From JBARCX01 sp049794535 (lineage in GTDB: Bacteria; Pseudomonadota; Gammaproteobacteria; Xanthomonadales; Rhodanobacteraceae), in NCBI GenBank assembly GCA_049794535.1, contig JBARCX010000322.1:1-22126 (forward strand): 22,126 nt of DNA, written 5' to 3'. How positions within the stretch are numbered: the first letter of the stretch is position 1; each line of letters begins with the position of its first letter. Positions 6,772 through 14,925 of the stretch are shown one piece after another. The translations under genes were made by a program, and so were the position numbers. The notes under the pieces are model-generated. The model was not told where the DNA came from. It made no database searches and saw only the letters and a program-made list of their open reading frames with translations.

Positions 6772-8577
6772 TCAGTTTCCGACGCCGACTACCGCCTTAC
6801 CCTTCTTTGCACAGTCGCATCCATAGTCCGGTTCCGGGCCGCCTTCGGCGATAAACCGATCGATACGTTGCTCCAATACCGGTAGCGGCACTGAGCCGAT
6901 TTCCAAGACCGTGTCATGGAAATGTCGTATGTCGAACGCAGGCCCAAGCGCCTTCTCCGCTTTGGCGCGCAGCTCCAGAATTTTCAGATAACCGAGCTCA
7001 TACGACAGCGCCTGACCAGGCCAGCTGATGTAGCGATCCACCTCATTGGCGATCTCGCGATCGGATAGCGCGGTGTTCTGCGTCATGTAGTCGATCGCTT
7101 GTTGCCGGGTCCAACCAAGGTGATGAATGCCGGTGTCGACCACCAGGCGACAAGCGCGCCACATCTGATAGGTGAGAAAACCGAAACGCTGGTAGGGCGT
7201 CTGGTAGATGCCCATCTCGTTGCCAAGGTATTCCGAATACAGGCCCCAGCCTTCGCCGTAGGCCGAAATGTATCCATTGCGGCGAAACTCCGGCTGCCCA
7301 TGTGACTCATCGGCCAGTTCCAACTGCAGTGCATGACCAGGATACGACTCATGCAGCGTCAGCGCCGGCATGTTGTACAGCGGCCGTGAGGGCAGGTCGT
7401 AGGTGTTGACCAGATAGACGGCCGGACCACCACGGCCGGAGGTGTAGTACGGCGCAATGTCGGCAGCCACCGGCTCAATGGTGAAGCGCTCGCGCGGCAA
7501 ATGTCCGAATAGCTTCGATAGCTTGCCATCCACTTCCTTGGCTACCCACGCGCTGCGCATCAGCAGTTCGTCTGGGGTCTTGGCGTAGAACTGCGGATCG
7601 GTGCGAAGAAAGTGCAGGAACTCAGGGAAGCTACCTTTGAAGTCGGTTTGCTTCATCGTCTCCAGCATCTGCGCGTGAATCTTAGCCACCTGATCCAGGC
7701 CCACCTGGTGGATCGCATCCGGGCTCATATCCAGCGTGGTGTATTCGAGGATCTGCTGGCGGTAATACGCCTTGCCATCCGGCAGTGCCTCGGCGGCCAG
7801 CGTGGTGCGGGCCTGGGGTACGTATTCGGTACGGAAGAAGGTGAGCAGCTTGGCGTAGGCCGGGATCACATCATCGGCGATCTTCTTGCGCGCAGCTGCC
7901 TGCAACTTTGCAGCCTCGGCCGCTGGAATGCTCTGCGGCATATGTGCGAACGGCTGGTAAAAGCCGCTTTGCGTGGGGTCTTTTAATTCGGCTACGGCGG
8001 CGATCGATACGTCGCGCCCCTTGAGCACCGCCTGCGGCACGCTAAAGCCACGCTTCAAGCCCGCACGCATATTGTCGATCTGCTGTGTGAAGTACTTGGG
8101 TACCTGGCCAAGCCGGTCGAGGTACTTCTGGTAGTCCGCCGCCGTGCTCAGGCCATCACTGCCCAGATCGTCGCCAAGCTCGCTCCAAAACGCCGAGTCA
8201 CTGTTGAACGGCATCTGCCACTGCTTGAATTGCTGATCGGCGATGAAGTTGCGGATCTGCTCGCGATACACCGCGTAGTTGACCTGGTCTTCCGGCGTGA
8301 GCTGTTTGACGTTGATCGCATCAAGCTCACGCATGATCTGGTTCCAGTAGTCCAGGCGCTGCTGTTGGCTTGCCGCGTCCACCTCGTCCAGTCGGCCGTT
8401 GTTGGGCTGCGATTCGCCGGAAGCGCTGACGCCGGCCTGGCCGGTACGCCACGACCATTCATGCTGATAGATCTGCTGAAAACGTGTGTCGGCATCTTGC
8501 TGTGCCTGTGCCCAAAGGGGTGCTGCAAGTACAAGGGCACCCAGGCCCAGCCAGGCCAAACTCGTTGTTCTTTTCAC
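6772..8577 (-). CDS. Exported DUF885-family zinc metallopeptidase
   Basis: A 601-aa protein with an N-terminal signal peptide (KRTTS, hydrophobic 8-22, cleavage near AQA). The C-terminal half holds the gluzincin-like motif HESYPGH (His409, Glu410, His415) and EGWGLYSE with the likely third ligand Glu442, as in the DUF885 family. The length fits the family. It is predicted to act in the periplasm as a peptidase or carboxypeptidase; the substrate is unknown. The start is GTG with GGGGA about seven bases upstream. It ends in GCDCAKKGK, a short two-Cys tail. The SulP transporter gene ends 18 bases upstream on the same strand, so cotranscription with the SulP and ParB-like genes is likely. Confidence 0.9.
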   Translation of the reverse strand: MKRTTSLAWLGLGALVLAAPLWAQAQQDADTRFQQIYQHEWSWRTGQAGVSASGESQPNNGRLDEVDAASQQQRLDYWNQIMRELDAINVKQLTPEDQVNYAVYREQIRNFIADQQFKQWQMPFNSDSAFWSELGDDLGSDGLSTAADYQKYLDRLGQVPKYFTQQIDNMRAGLKRGFSVPQAVLKGRDVSIAAVAELKDPTQSGFYQPFAHMPQSIPAAEAAKLQAAARKKIADDVIPAYAKLLTFFRTEYVPQARTTLAAEALPDGKAYYRQQILEYTTLDMSPDAIHQVGLDQVAKIHAQMLETMKQTDFKGSFPEFLHFLRTDPQFYAKTPDELLMRSAWVAKEVDGKLSKLFGHLPRERFTIEPVAADIAPYYTSGRGGPAVYLVNTYDLPSRPLYNMPALTLHESYPGHALQLELADESHGQPEFRRNGYISAYGEGWGLYSEYLGNEMGIYQTPYQRFGFLTYQMWRACRLVVDTGIHHLGWTRQQAIDYMTQNTALSDREIANEVDRYISWPGQALSYELGYLKILELRAKAEKALGPAFDIRHFHDTVLEIGSVPLPVLEQRIDRFIAEGGPEPDYGCDCAKKGKAVVGVGN

Positions 8578-8595
8578 TAAAACGTCCCCTGCTGC

Positions 8596-10272
8596 CTACG
8601 GTACTGATGGTGTTGATGTTGAAGATGCTATGGGCATGGTCGCGGCATCCGCGACACTCCAGAAATTCAACGCTGCCGGCGGTAGCTGAGGAAGTGCCAC
8701 ACGTAACAGCAACGTTCGCACGTCATCCTTCAGTCGTGCCAGGCGCAGCGTGATGCCACGCGTGGACAGCCATGTCACAAAGTCCTCCAGCGACTCCAGT
8801 GTCGTGCTGTCGAGGTCGGGCGATTCTTCCAGACTCAACACAACCACCCGGGCATCGGCATGCGCGTCCACCTGCTGGCGTGCCAGTTCCATGATCGATT
8901 CCGCATTCGCGAAGAACAACGGCACTTCGGGTCGCAGGATCAGCATGCCGGGTTTCGGGTGTGCATCTGGATGTTCTGCGGTGTCGACGAAATCGTGCGT
9001 GCCCGCCAGTTCGCCGAGCACGCTAATGCGCGGTGTGGCGAGTTCACGCAGCAACATCACCACACTGAACGCGATGGCCACCAACAAACCATTGAGGATG
9101 CCCAACGCGAGTACCGCGAGCACCGCGGCGAGGGCCACCAGTCGATCGCGCTTCCACTGCAGGTACGGCGCGAATACCGATAGCCGCCACGATTTGCTCA
9201 CGGCATGGATCACGATCGCCGCCAATACCGGCTCGGGGATGCGCTCGATCCAGCGCAACAACAGCAGCACCATCAGCAGCACGCAGGCGGCAGCTACCAA
9301 GCCAGCCAGACGCGAGCGCGCACCGGCGGCTTCGTTCGCCGATGTGCCGGAATAGCCCGCGCCGACGGGCATGCCGTGCAACAGACCCGACAACACGTTT
9401 GCGACACCAAACACCAACAGGTCGCGATTCGCATTCACCGGATCGCCGTGCTTCAACGCGAAGGCGCGGATCGAGCCATACGACTCCGCGTACAGCACCA
9501 GCAACAGCGCAGCGGCCATCTCGATGCTCGGCAACCACTGGTTACTGGTGGGCCATGTCGGCAACGCCCAGGCCGGCGTGAGATTGATCGCTCCCGTCAG
9601 CTCCACACCGTGTTGCGCCAGCCAGCCCGAAGCCAACACACCCAGCACGATCACCAACAAGCTGCCAGGCAGACGCCGCACCCGTTCGCAGAGGAACAAG
9701 AGTGCTAGAGCGACGATACCGGCACCCATCGTGGCCGGTTGGATCTGGCTGATGGATCGCACCAAATCCGTCACCAACAACGGTACGAAGTCACCATGCA
9801 AACCCGGCAATCCGAACAGGTTAGGCACCTGCTTCAACGCGATGACGCAGGCGAGGCCGAAGGTGAAACCACGCAGTACCGGCCGCGCAATCAAGTGCGA
9901 CAACCCACCAAGACGTGCCGCACCCGCGATCAGGAAACAACCACCGGTAAGCAGCACCAATGTTGCCGCCACCACCGCACGCGCCGCACCGGCTGGGCCG
10001 GCCAACGCCAATGTACCCGCGGCCAGCACCGCCGCTGAGGACGACGTCGCCGAGACGATGGCGTAACGGCTACGACCGAGCAGGCCGTAACAGAGCAGGC
10101 CGACAAACAGCGCGATAACACCGGCCTGCGGCGGCAAGCCGGCGATGCCCGAATACGCAACGGCCTCGGGCACCAGCAATCCGGCAATCGACAACCCGGC
10201 CAGTACGTCGACGCCCGTCGTAGAACTCGGCGTAGCGCCCAATGGGGAAGCCGGTGCCGGCTGCGCGCTCAT
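8596..10272 (-). CDS. SulP-family inorganic anion transporter with STAS domain
   Basis: A 558-aa inner-membrane protein of the SulP (SLC26) family. The transmembrane domain covers about residues 20-415 and includes the family pattern GLLVPEAVAYSGIAGLPPQAG near the N-terminus and MPVGAGYSGTSANEAAGARS in the second repeat. A cytosolic STAS domain follows (about 441-542; MLILRPEVPLFFANAESIM, then SLEESPDLDSTTLESLEDF). It should move sulfate, bicarbonate or an organic anion; the substrate cannot be read from sequence. I chose the ATG at 10272, which overlaps the upstream stop as ATGA and has GGGA upstream, over a TTG six codons earlier. Translation is therefore probably coupled to the ParB-like gene. 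The DUF885 peptidase gene follows 18 bases downstream. Confidence 0.93.
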   Translation of the reverse strand: MSAQPAPASPLGATPSSTTGVDVLAGLSIAGLLVPEAVAYSGIAGLPPQAGVIALFVGLLCYGLLGRSRYAIVSATSSSAAVLAAGTLALAGPAGAARAVVAATLVLLTGGCFLIAGAARLGGLSHLIARPVLRGFTFGLACVIALKQVPNLFGLPGLHGDFVPLLVTDLVRSISQIQPATMGAGIVALALLFLCERVRRLPGSLLVIVLGVLASGWLAQHGVELTGAINLTPAWALPTWPTSNQWLPSIEMAAALLLVLYAESYGSIRAFALKHGDPVNANRDLLVFGVANVLSGLLHGMPVGAGYSGTSANEAAGARSRLAGLVAAACVLLMVLLLLRWIERIPEPVLAAIVIHAVSKSWRLSVFAPYLQWKRDRLVALAAVLAVLALGILNGLLVAIAFSVVMLLRELATPRISVLGELAGTHDFVDTAEHPDAHPKPGMLILRPEVPLFFANAESIMELARQQVDAHADARVVVLSLEESPDLDSTTLESLEDFVTWLSTRGITLRLARLKDDVRTLLLRVALPQLPPAALNFWSVADAATMPIASSTSTPSVP

Positions 10273-10883
10273 CCGATCGTCCCGCTCCAACCCGGCAAGT
10301 AGCCCGATTCATGACTATGTGCGAGCAGCAGCGCCTGCTGCATCACCTTCGCGGTGACCTTGCCACCGGGCAGCTTGAGATGACGACGATAGAAATCCGC
10401 CCAAAGAAATTCGGCATAGGGCGTGGCGTCCTTCGCGCAGCCACCGGCCATGCGCACACGCGCAGCGAGTGTGCGGTAGGGATCGTCGGTAAGACTGTCG
10501 AGACTGGCCGGGAAAGCGTCGTAACTGGTGCGAATGCCTTGCTGGTCATACGGGTGTGCCCAGCGATTGAACTCCATGGTGCGCCAGAACACTTCCGGCT
10601 CCAGCCATGAGAAGTCGCGCTGAATCATCACCGGCACTTCTTTCACGCCTTCTTCCATCAGCGCGAGACCCAGGTGATGGTGATCGACGATATAGACGCG
10701 CTGCTTTGGCCCCAACACACCGGGGAACCAGTGCGCATCGATCATTTCCTTGCGCTTCTTCTTACCCAGGCTATGCCACTTCGCCCGCTTTTCAGCCACT
10801 TCGGCTTTGCCTACGGTCAACTGGGTCGGCCGCAACTTGGCCGGAGCGATCGACAACAACGGATGGCGCACACCTAACGTCAT
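10269..10883 (-). CDS. ParB-like (ParBc_2, PF08857-type) protein
   Basis: A 204-aa protein of the putative ParB-like nuclease family. The core signature is YIVDHHHLGLAL at 64-75, followed by VKEVPVMIQRDFSWL. It lacks the helix-turn-helix and CTPase motifs of a true chromosome-partitioning ParB, so a role in segregation should not be assumed. The family's fold relates to ParB/sulfiredoxin N-terminal domains; its reaction is not established. It is basic near the N-terminus (KKKRKE, 41-46) and has no signal peptide, so it is cytosolic. The ATG is preceded by AAGGGAG at seven bases. The stop overlaps the SulP start by four bases, which suggests a functional or stoichiometric link with the transporter. 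Confidence 0.82.
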   Translation of the reverse strand: MTLGVRHPLLSIAPAKLRPTQLTVGKAEVAEKRAKWHSLGKKKRKEMIDAHWFPGVLGPKQRVYIVDHHHLGLALMEEGVKEVPVMIQRDFSWLEPEVFWRTMEFNRWAHPYDQQGIRTSYDAFPASLDSLTDDPYRTLAARVRMAGGCAKDATPYAEFLWADFYRRHLKLPGGKVTAKVMQQALLLAHSHESGYLPGWSGTIG

Positions 10884-11188
10884 GGCACGACTCCCTTCTT
10901 AGAAGACACAGGTAGAAGCGATGTACAGCGGACAACGCTGCCGAGGGTACCCGAGCCGGTGCCTGGATGGGGGCTCTCGTAAGTCATGTGTTCGATTGAC
11001 GCGACGAATAGCCCCTCTCCCGCCGGCGACCCGAAGGTAGTCCCTGTGGGAGAGAGGGGTTGGGGTGAGGGTTCGGGCTGCAACAAAGATTCAAGGCTTG
11101 CGTCGCTTTCCACGCTTCGCTCTGCACGAACCCTCATCCGCCTACCGGCACCTTCTCCCAAGGGGAGAAGGATTCAATAGGTACCGCA
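10884..11188. repeat. Gene-free 305-bp stretch of nested inverted repeats
   Basis: No convincing gene is present. Three inverted repeats lie in it. The first is CCCCTCTCCC (11012-11021) against an imperfect GGGAGAGAGGGG (11048-11059). The second is TGAGGGTTCG (11066-11075) against CGAACCCTCA (11127-11136), ten of ten paired. The third is CCTTCTCCC (11151-11159) against GGGAGAAGG (11163-11171), a 9-bp stem with a 3-base loop. CCCTCTCCC / GAGGGT-type blocks are a familiar dispersed intergenic pattern in this bacterial group. No U-tract follows any stem. The WYL regulator transcript runs into this region, so the last stem may help end it. Bases 10884-11000 otherwise hold the ParB-like gene's leader. 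Confidence 0.6.
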
Positions 11189-11893
11189 CTACTCCATACC
11201 GGAGTAATACCCGCGCATCGCCAACAGATAAGCATCCAGGTCGCGGCCAGCCATGACCTGGAACACCTCGCCGGTCTCGTCCAGCGCGTCGATGCGATCC
11301 GGACGGAAATTGCGGAAGCCTTCACGCAACCGGCACCACGCACCCAGCGTCCACTTGCCACCCCAGAACGCCAGGCACAACGGCTCGATCTCGCGTGCGC
11401 TGGCACGGCCTGCCTCGTCGCGATAATCCAGTCGCAGCACACGACTGTCACCAATCGCTGCATGCAGGCGATCGATACGGGCGGCGAATTCGATGGTCTT
11501 TTCATCGCGCCACATCGGCGCGTAGATACGCGTGCGAGAAGAGCGCTCACGTAGCTCTGGCGGTAATACCGCCTCGATCTTCAGCAGTGCGGCCTGTGCA
11601 CCCGCAGCCAGCTTCTCACCGGCAAACGCACGTACAAAGCGTGTACCGACCACCAGCGATTCGAGCTCGTCGGCGGTAAACATCAGCGGGGGGATATCCG
11701 AGCCCTTGCGCAGCACGTAGCCGACGCCGGCCTCGCCCTCGATCGGCACACCGGATAGCTGCAGGTCGGCCACGTCGCGATAGACCGTACGCAATGACAC
11801 GCCCAAGGTGCCCGCGAGCTGTCGTGCCTGCAACGCGGTACGACGCCCGCGTAGGGCGTGGATGATGAGGAACAGGCGATCGGCGCGACGCAT
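11189..11893 (-). CDS. YafY-type transcriptional regulator (HTH plus WYL domain)
   Basis: A 234-aa regulator. An N-terminal winged HTH (about 1-62) starts with the family-typical MRRADRLFLIIHALRGRR and has the recognition helix near SLRTVYRDVADL. The WYL ligand-sensing domain lies at about 120-210, where LAFWGGKWTLGAWC places W-T-L at the position of the namesake Trp-Tyr-Leu. A WCX-like tail follows. I chose the ATG at 11893 because it matches family starts; a GTG 14 codons upstream is possible. It is last in the minus-strand series of detoxification-type genes, 112 bases after the GST stop, and may regulate them and itself. An 8-bp inverted repeat lies just upstream (11953-11989). The ligand is unknown. 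Confidence 0.9.
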   Translation of the reverse strand: MRRADRLFLIIHALRGRRTALQARQLAGTLGVSLRTVYRDVADLQLSGVPIEGEAGVGYVLRKGSDIPPLMFTADELESLVVGTRFVRAFAGEKLAAGAQAALLKIEAVLPPELRERSSRTRIYAPMWRDEKTIEFAARIDRLHAAIGDSRVLRLDYRDEAGRASAREIEPLCLAFWGGKWTLGAWCRLREGFRNFRPDRIDALDETGEVFQVMAGRDLDAYLLAMRGYYSGME

Positions 11894-11952
11894 CCGCACA
11901 TCATCGCCGAGTCGCCTTGGCGCGACCAGCGCCACACGTCATGTGTCGTGAT

Positions 11953-11989
11953 GGCTGTCATATGCATAGAAGAGAGTGTTGTGACAGCC
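11953..11989. promoter_or_regulatory. Inverted repeat upstream of the WYL regulator, candidate operator
   Basis: GGCTGTCA at 11953-11960 and its exact reverse complement TGACAGCC at 11982-11989 are separated by 21 bases that include TATGCAT. The position, between the GST stop and the regulator start, suits autoregulation or an internal promoter. Regulator binding is inferred only. Confidence 0.4.
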
Positions 11990-12005
11990 GTCGGTCAGAG
12001 ACGCA

Positions 12006-12638
12006 TCACGCTGCCTGCGCAGCAGCCAGCGCCGCATCGGCGGCGGCGGCGCGCTGCATCGCCGGGCGCGAGGTCACACGATCGATATAAGCGCGAATCA
12101 CCGGTAGTTCCGGCACCAGTTTGAACATCGTGGTCCAGTTCAGTGCGCCGCCCCACAGCACGTCTGCCGCGCTGAATCTATCGCCAAGCAGATAGGGCCC
12201 TTTTTCGAGTTGATCGGTCAGCGTCTTGAGCATGGTGTCGAAGTCGCCGTAGGGGCAGGTCGATGGCGAGGCCGGCTCACGCTGCATCGATTTGTCGACC
12301 AACGCCGGCTCGAAGCTCGAGCCGTAGAACACCATCCAGCGCAAGTAAGGCCCGCGTAACGGGTCACCAATCGGCGGCGCCAGCTTCGCCTCGGGATAAA
12401 GATCGGCGAGGTAGATGAATACGGCGGGCTGCTCGGTGATCAACGCACCCTCGTGGAGGATCGCCGGCACCTTGCCCATCGGATTGACCGCCAGGTACTC
12501 CGGCTGGCGCTGCTGAGCCGATTTAAAGTTCAGCACATGCATATCGAACGTTACGCCTAGCTCTTCAAGCAATGCGCGCGTACCGCCGGAACGGCTATTC
12601 GGAGCATGGAAGAAAGTGATGCGTGGTTGATTTGTCAT
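12006..12638 (-). CDS. Glutathione S-transferase family protein
   Basis: A 210-aa cytosolic GST. The thioredoxin-like N-terminal domain (1-80) starts ITFFHAPNSRSGG, which holds the Ser/Asn position used to activate glutathione. It contains the cis-proline segment NPMGKVPAI (52-60) and ITEQPAVFIYLAD, the glutathione gamma-Glu contact region. The all-helical C-terminal domain (about 90-200) has the N-capping box FSAADV. I chose the ATG at 12638, matching the family start; upstream in-frame residues are low-complexity and overlap the VOC gene. GGAGG lies ten bases upstream and TAAGG two. The C-terminus is an Ala-rich tail. It follows the VOC gene by 47 bases. Likely task: glutathione conjugation or thiol chemistry on an electrophile, in line with the GFA, VOC and NIPSNAP neighbours; substrate unknown. 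Confidence 0.92.
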   Translation of the reverse strand: MTNQPRITFFHAPNSRSGGTRALLEELGVTFDMHVLNFKSAQQRQPEYLAVNPMGKVPAILHEGALITEQPAVFIYLADLYPEAKLAPPIGDPLRGPYLRWMVFYGSSFEPALVDKSMQREPASPSTCPYGDFDTMLKTLTDQLEKGPYLLGDRFSAADVLWGGALNWTTMFKLVPELPVIRAYIDRVTSRPAMQRAAAADAALAAAQAA

Positions 12639-12685
12639 GGCCTTACCGCCTCCTCGTGACTGGCGTTGCTTAGCGCCTGTGCCGC

Positions 12686-13057
12686 TCAGTGCTCTGCCCG
12701 ACGACACACGGCCTCGATGTTGTGTCCGTCCGGACTGATCACGAAGGCGGCGTAGTAATCGGCGTGGTAGTGCGCACGGATGCCAGGCGCACCGTTATCC
12801 GTTGCGCCCGCGGCGAGCGCCGCCCGATGAAAAGCATCGACCTGCATGCGGTCCGATGCAACGAAAGCGATGTGCACCGGCGAGGGCTGCCCTTCGTGTT
12901 CGACCAGCCATAACTGTGGTCGGCCATCGCTACCCAGCCCCACCGCGCCGGGAAACTCCATGACCACGCCGATACCTAGCGGTGCCAATGCCTGGCTGAA
13001 GAACGCACGGCTGCGGGCGAGGTCGCCGGTAGCCAAGGAAATATGGTCGAAGATCAT
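12686..13057 (-). CDS. VOC-family protein (glyoxalase/dioxygenase fold)
   Basis: A 123-aa single-module vicinal-oxygen-chelate protein. Strand 1 is MIFDHISLATGDLARSRAFF, with His5 as first metal ligand. His62 (SPVHIAFVA) and Glu115 (GHNIEAVCRR) occupy the next ligand positions, so metal binding looks intact. The length is normal for a one-module half-subunit that dimerises. The family covers lyases, dioxygenases and antibiotic-binding proteins; this subtype (ending SPDGHNIEAVC) is often annotated as glyoxalase/bleomycin-resistance-like, without proven substrate. The ATG is preceded by AGGAA. It is 34 bases after GFA and 47 before GST in the same transcription unit. Confidence 0.9.
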   Translation of the reverse strand: MIFDHISLATGDLARSRAFFSQALAPLGIGVVMEFPGAVGLGSDGRPQLWLVEHEGQPSPVHIAFVASDRMQVDAFHRAALAAGATDNGAPGIRAHYHADYYAAFVISPDGHNIEAVCRRAEH

Positions 13058-13091
13058 GGCTGAATTCCTGAGATAGAGGCGCTAGGAGAAC

Positions 13092-13496
13092 TCACAGGTG
13101 TCGCGTTTCAGCCGGTGGCGACTGCCAGTTATTGGCGCGCCCGTCACTGAAGTGCAGCGGCGCGTCGATCAGCTCCTGCGGTTGCACATCGTCGAGACAG
13201 GCCACGCTGACGGTGTAGAAATCGCCACCCAGCACATCCAGGTGACCGCGCCCAAACGGACGCACACCGCAATGGCTGCAAAACAGGTGATGCATGCTGT
13301 TCGAGCCGAACTGGTAATCGGACAACGCCGCCTCACCGCTTAGCAGGCGAAACGCATCCGGCTTCACGATGACACTCCATTGCCGGGTCTTGGTGCAGAT
13401 CGAGCAGTTGCACCGACCGGTTCCGGAAGTGAGGTCGATATCAGCCTCGAGGCTCACTGCGCCGCAATGGCAACTGCCGTGATAAGTCGTCTTCAT
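13092..13496 (-). CDS. GFA family (Mss4-like) glutathione-dependent aldehyde-adduct protein
   Basis: A 134-aa zinc-binding protein of the GFA family. The cysteine pattern is complete: C9-x-C11 (GSCHCGAV), C29-x-C31-x-x-C34 (CNCSIC) and C73-x-x-C76 (FCSHCG). In the family these hold a structural and a catalytic zinc. The founding member was reported to aid formaldehyde-glutathione adduct formation, but many relatives have unknown substrates. The ATG overlaps the NIPSNAP stop as ATGA and has GAGGAAA six bases upstream. It is the last gene of the ATGA chain; the VOC gene follows after 34 bases. It is cytosolic, with no signal peptide. Confidence 0.92.
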   Translation of the reverse strand: MKTTYHGSCHCGAVSLEADIDLTSGTGRCNCSICTKTRQWSVIVKPDAFRLLSGEAALSDYQFGSNSMHHLFCSHCGVRPFGRGHLDVLGGDFYTVSVACLDDVQPQELIDAPLHFSDGRANNWQSPPAETRHL

Positions 13497-14305
13497 GGTG
13501 CATTTCCTCGGGATAAGGCGGATAGCTGAGTGTGTGTCTGGGAACCACGCAGCAATGAACGTGACGTAGGTGCCAACCGAAGTGTTTCCGGCGGTCGCAT
13601 GAGGTAGTGCGTTTGTGCATCGTCACTCGCCGCCTGCCATGGCGATGAATGCATCAACGCAGCCACGTGACGAGCGTAAGCGGTGTGATCCGCAAAGCGT
13701 GCGATGGATGCCAGAACATGTTCGCCCTCGCGCACCGGCAACGCAGGAAAAGTATTGGTGCTGTATTCGGTGGCAAAGCTAGCCACGACTGGGCCACCGC
13801 ATTCGGCCAACAATGGCGCCAGCTGGCTTGCGAAGAAGACAGCGAACCCCTCCACCGCCGGTACGGTGCAGTGCCAGAGCGTGATGACCACCAGATCTTC
13901 GCTTGCCTCGAGCTCGTCGCGCTGCGAACGGCCGGTCGAATCACTTAGGTAGTTATCGGTGATGGCAACTGGCTGCAGCAACAGCACATTGTCGGAATCG
14001 ATCATGGTGGCGTTCGCTACATCACGATGCGCACGCCATACCGGGCCGCCATAGAACGCAGCCAACGCCTGTGCGCGTGATGGCATATCCGTAAAACCGC
14101 GCAACCAGACAAAGCGATCCGGATTATCCAGATCGCGGAACTGACCGATCACTGACATGCCGACCGCTTCCTGCGACTCGATGAACTCGCGATCGAACAG
14201 TTCGATCAACGTGTTGCGCGCACCTGGATGCAGTGTGTATTGGCGCAGCTCCATCACCGGACAGCGGGCTGCCGCAACGGGCTTGGTTGCAAAGACCGTG
14301 TTCAT
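13493..14305 (-). CDS. NIPSNAP family protein
   Basis: A 270-aa cytosolic protein. The N-terminal NIPSNAP ferredoxin-like domain (about 17-112) begins VMELRQYTLHPGARNTLIELF and continues with the family-typical FVWLRGFTDMPSRAQALAAFY and GPVWRAHRDVAN. A second, diverged domain of the same fold probably covers about 130-240 (LVVITLWHCTVPAVEGFAVFF onward). The C-terminal 30 residues are low-complexity. Bacterial NIPSNAP proteins have no agreed reaction; relatives sit in catabolic and detoxification operons and the fold binds small hydrophobic molecules. I chose the ATG at 14305, which overlaps the upstream gene's stop as ATGA; upstream in-frame residues are antisense-like. The stop overlaps the GFA start in the same way. 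Confidence 0.88.
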   Translation of the reverse strand: MNTVFATKPVAAARCPVMELRQYTLHPGARNTLIELFDREFIESQEAVGMSVIGQFRDLDNPDRFVWLRGFTDMPSRAQALAAFYGGPVWRAHRDVANATMIDSDNVLLLQPVAITDNYLSDSTGRSQRDELEASEDLVVITLWHCTVPAVEGFAVFFASQLAPLLAECGGPVVASFATEYSTNTFPALPVREGEHVLASIARFADHTAYARHVAALMHSSPWQAASDDAQTHYLMRPPETLRLAPTSRSLLRGSQTHTQLSALSRGNAP

Positions 14306-14925
14306 GCGGATACGCGCTCCATGGTCATCACCCAGTTGACCTCCCAACTGCGTCCCTCGTCGGTCGAGAACGCTTGCTCCCAGCGCGGATGCTCGACGTC
14401 GGCCGTCCATACGAAGCGCATCAGTATGGGCGTGCCTTTGTAGGTATCACGTCCGTAAAACGTTCCCACACCGTTTTCAAAGCGACCCACTACGGGTGGG
14501 TCCAGCATTACCCGCTGGTTGTCGACCCAATGGATGCTCCATGCACGCTTCTGCGGATCGAACAGGCGTATGGTCATGCCGATGAAGTGGGTATCGCCGA
14601 AAGCGTCCGTGATGAACTCGTCCATGTTGCCCATGCCACCGAGAATCGGCCGGCACTCTTGCACGGCATCGAAGTCTTCCCACTCATGACTGCCCACCAG
14701 GCGTTCCTTCAACCGATGGTTGTGGATCTTCCAGCGCCCGAAATAGAAGTCGAAATCGTGCGAGGGTTCATGCGGCGAGGGCTTCGTCATAGCAGGTGAT
14801 CTCGATGCGGTCGAAAAGTGAGGCAGCGCATCGGCTGCCTGCGCGGCAACGGCCAGAACAAGTGCAGCGAGTACGCGCCGACGGCTCGTGTCGGTCGACG
14901 CAGTGACATCGACCACGGCGTTCAT
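14302..14925 (-). CDS. Exported DUF1579-like lipocalin-fold protein
   Basis: A 207-aa protein. The N-terminus has three Arg (15-17) before a hydrophobic stretch (18-31, ending AAQAADA), compatible with a Tat- or Sec-type signal; the twin-arginine motif lacks other typical residues, so the route is open. The mature part begins about residue 35 and carries HDFDFYFGRWKIHNHRL (56-72) and later WSIHWVDNQ and FVWTADVEHPRWEQAFS. This is the pattern of DUF1579-like proteins, small beta-barrels that may bind ligands. An internal ATG at residue 46 would yield a cytosolic form. Both ends overlap neighbours as ATGA: the start with the 72-aa gene and the stop with NIPSNAP. No catalytic motif. The only predicted exported member of an otherwise cytosolic set. 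Confidence 0.8.
   Translation of the reverse strand: MNAVVDVTASTDTSRRRVLAALVLAVAAQAADALPHFSTASRSPAMTKPSPHEPSHDFDFYFGRWKIHNHRLKERLVGSHEWEDFDAVQECRPILGGMGNMDEFITDAFGDTHFIGMTIRLFDPQKRAWSIHWVDNQRVMLDPPVVGRFENGVGTFYGRDTYKGTPILMRFVWTADVEHPRWEQAFSTDEGRSWEVNWVMTMERVSA

Noticed and set aside
10269..10883. Reading the ParB-like protein as a chromosome-partitioning ParB
   Set aside because: It has no HTH, no ParA partner and no parS-like sites nearby. Only the ParBc_2 core is present.
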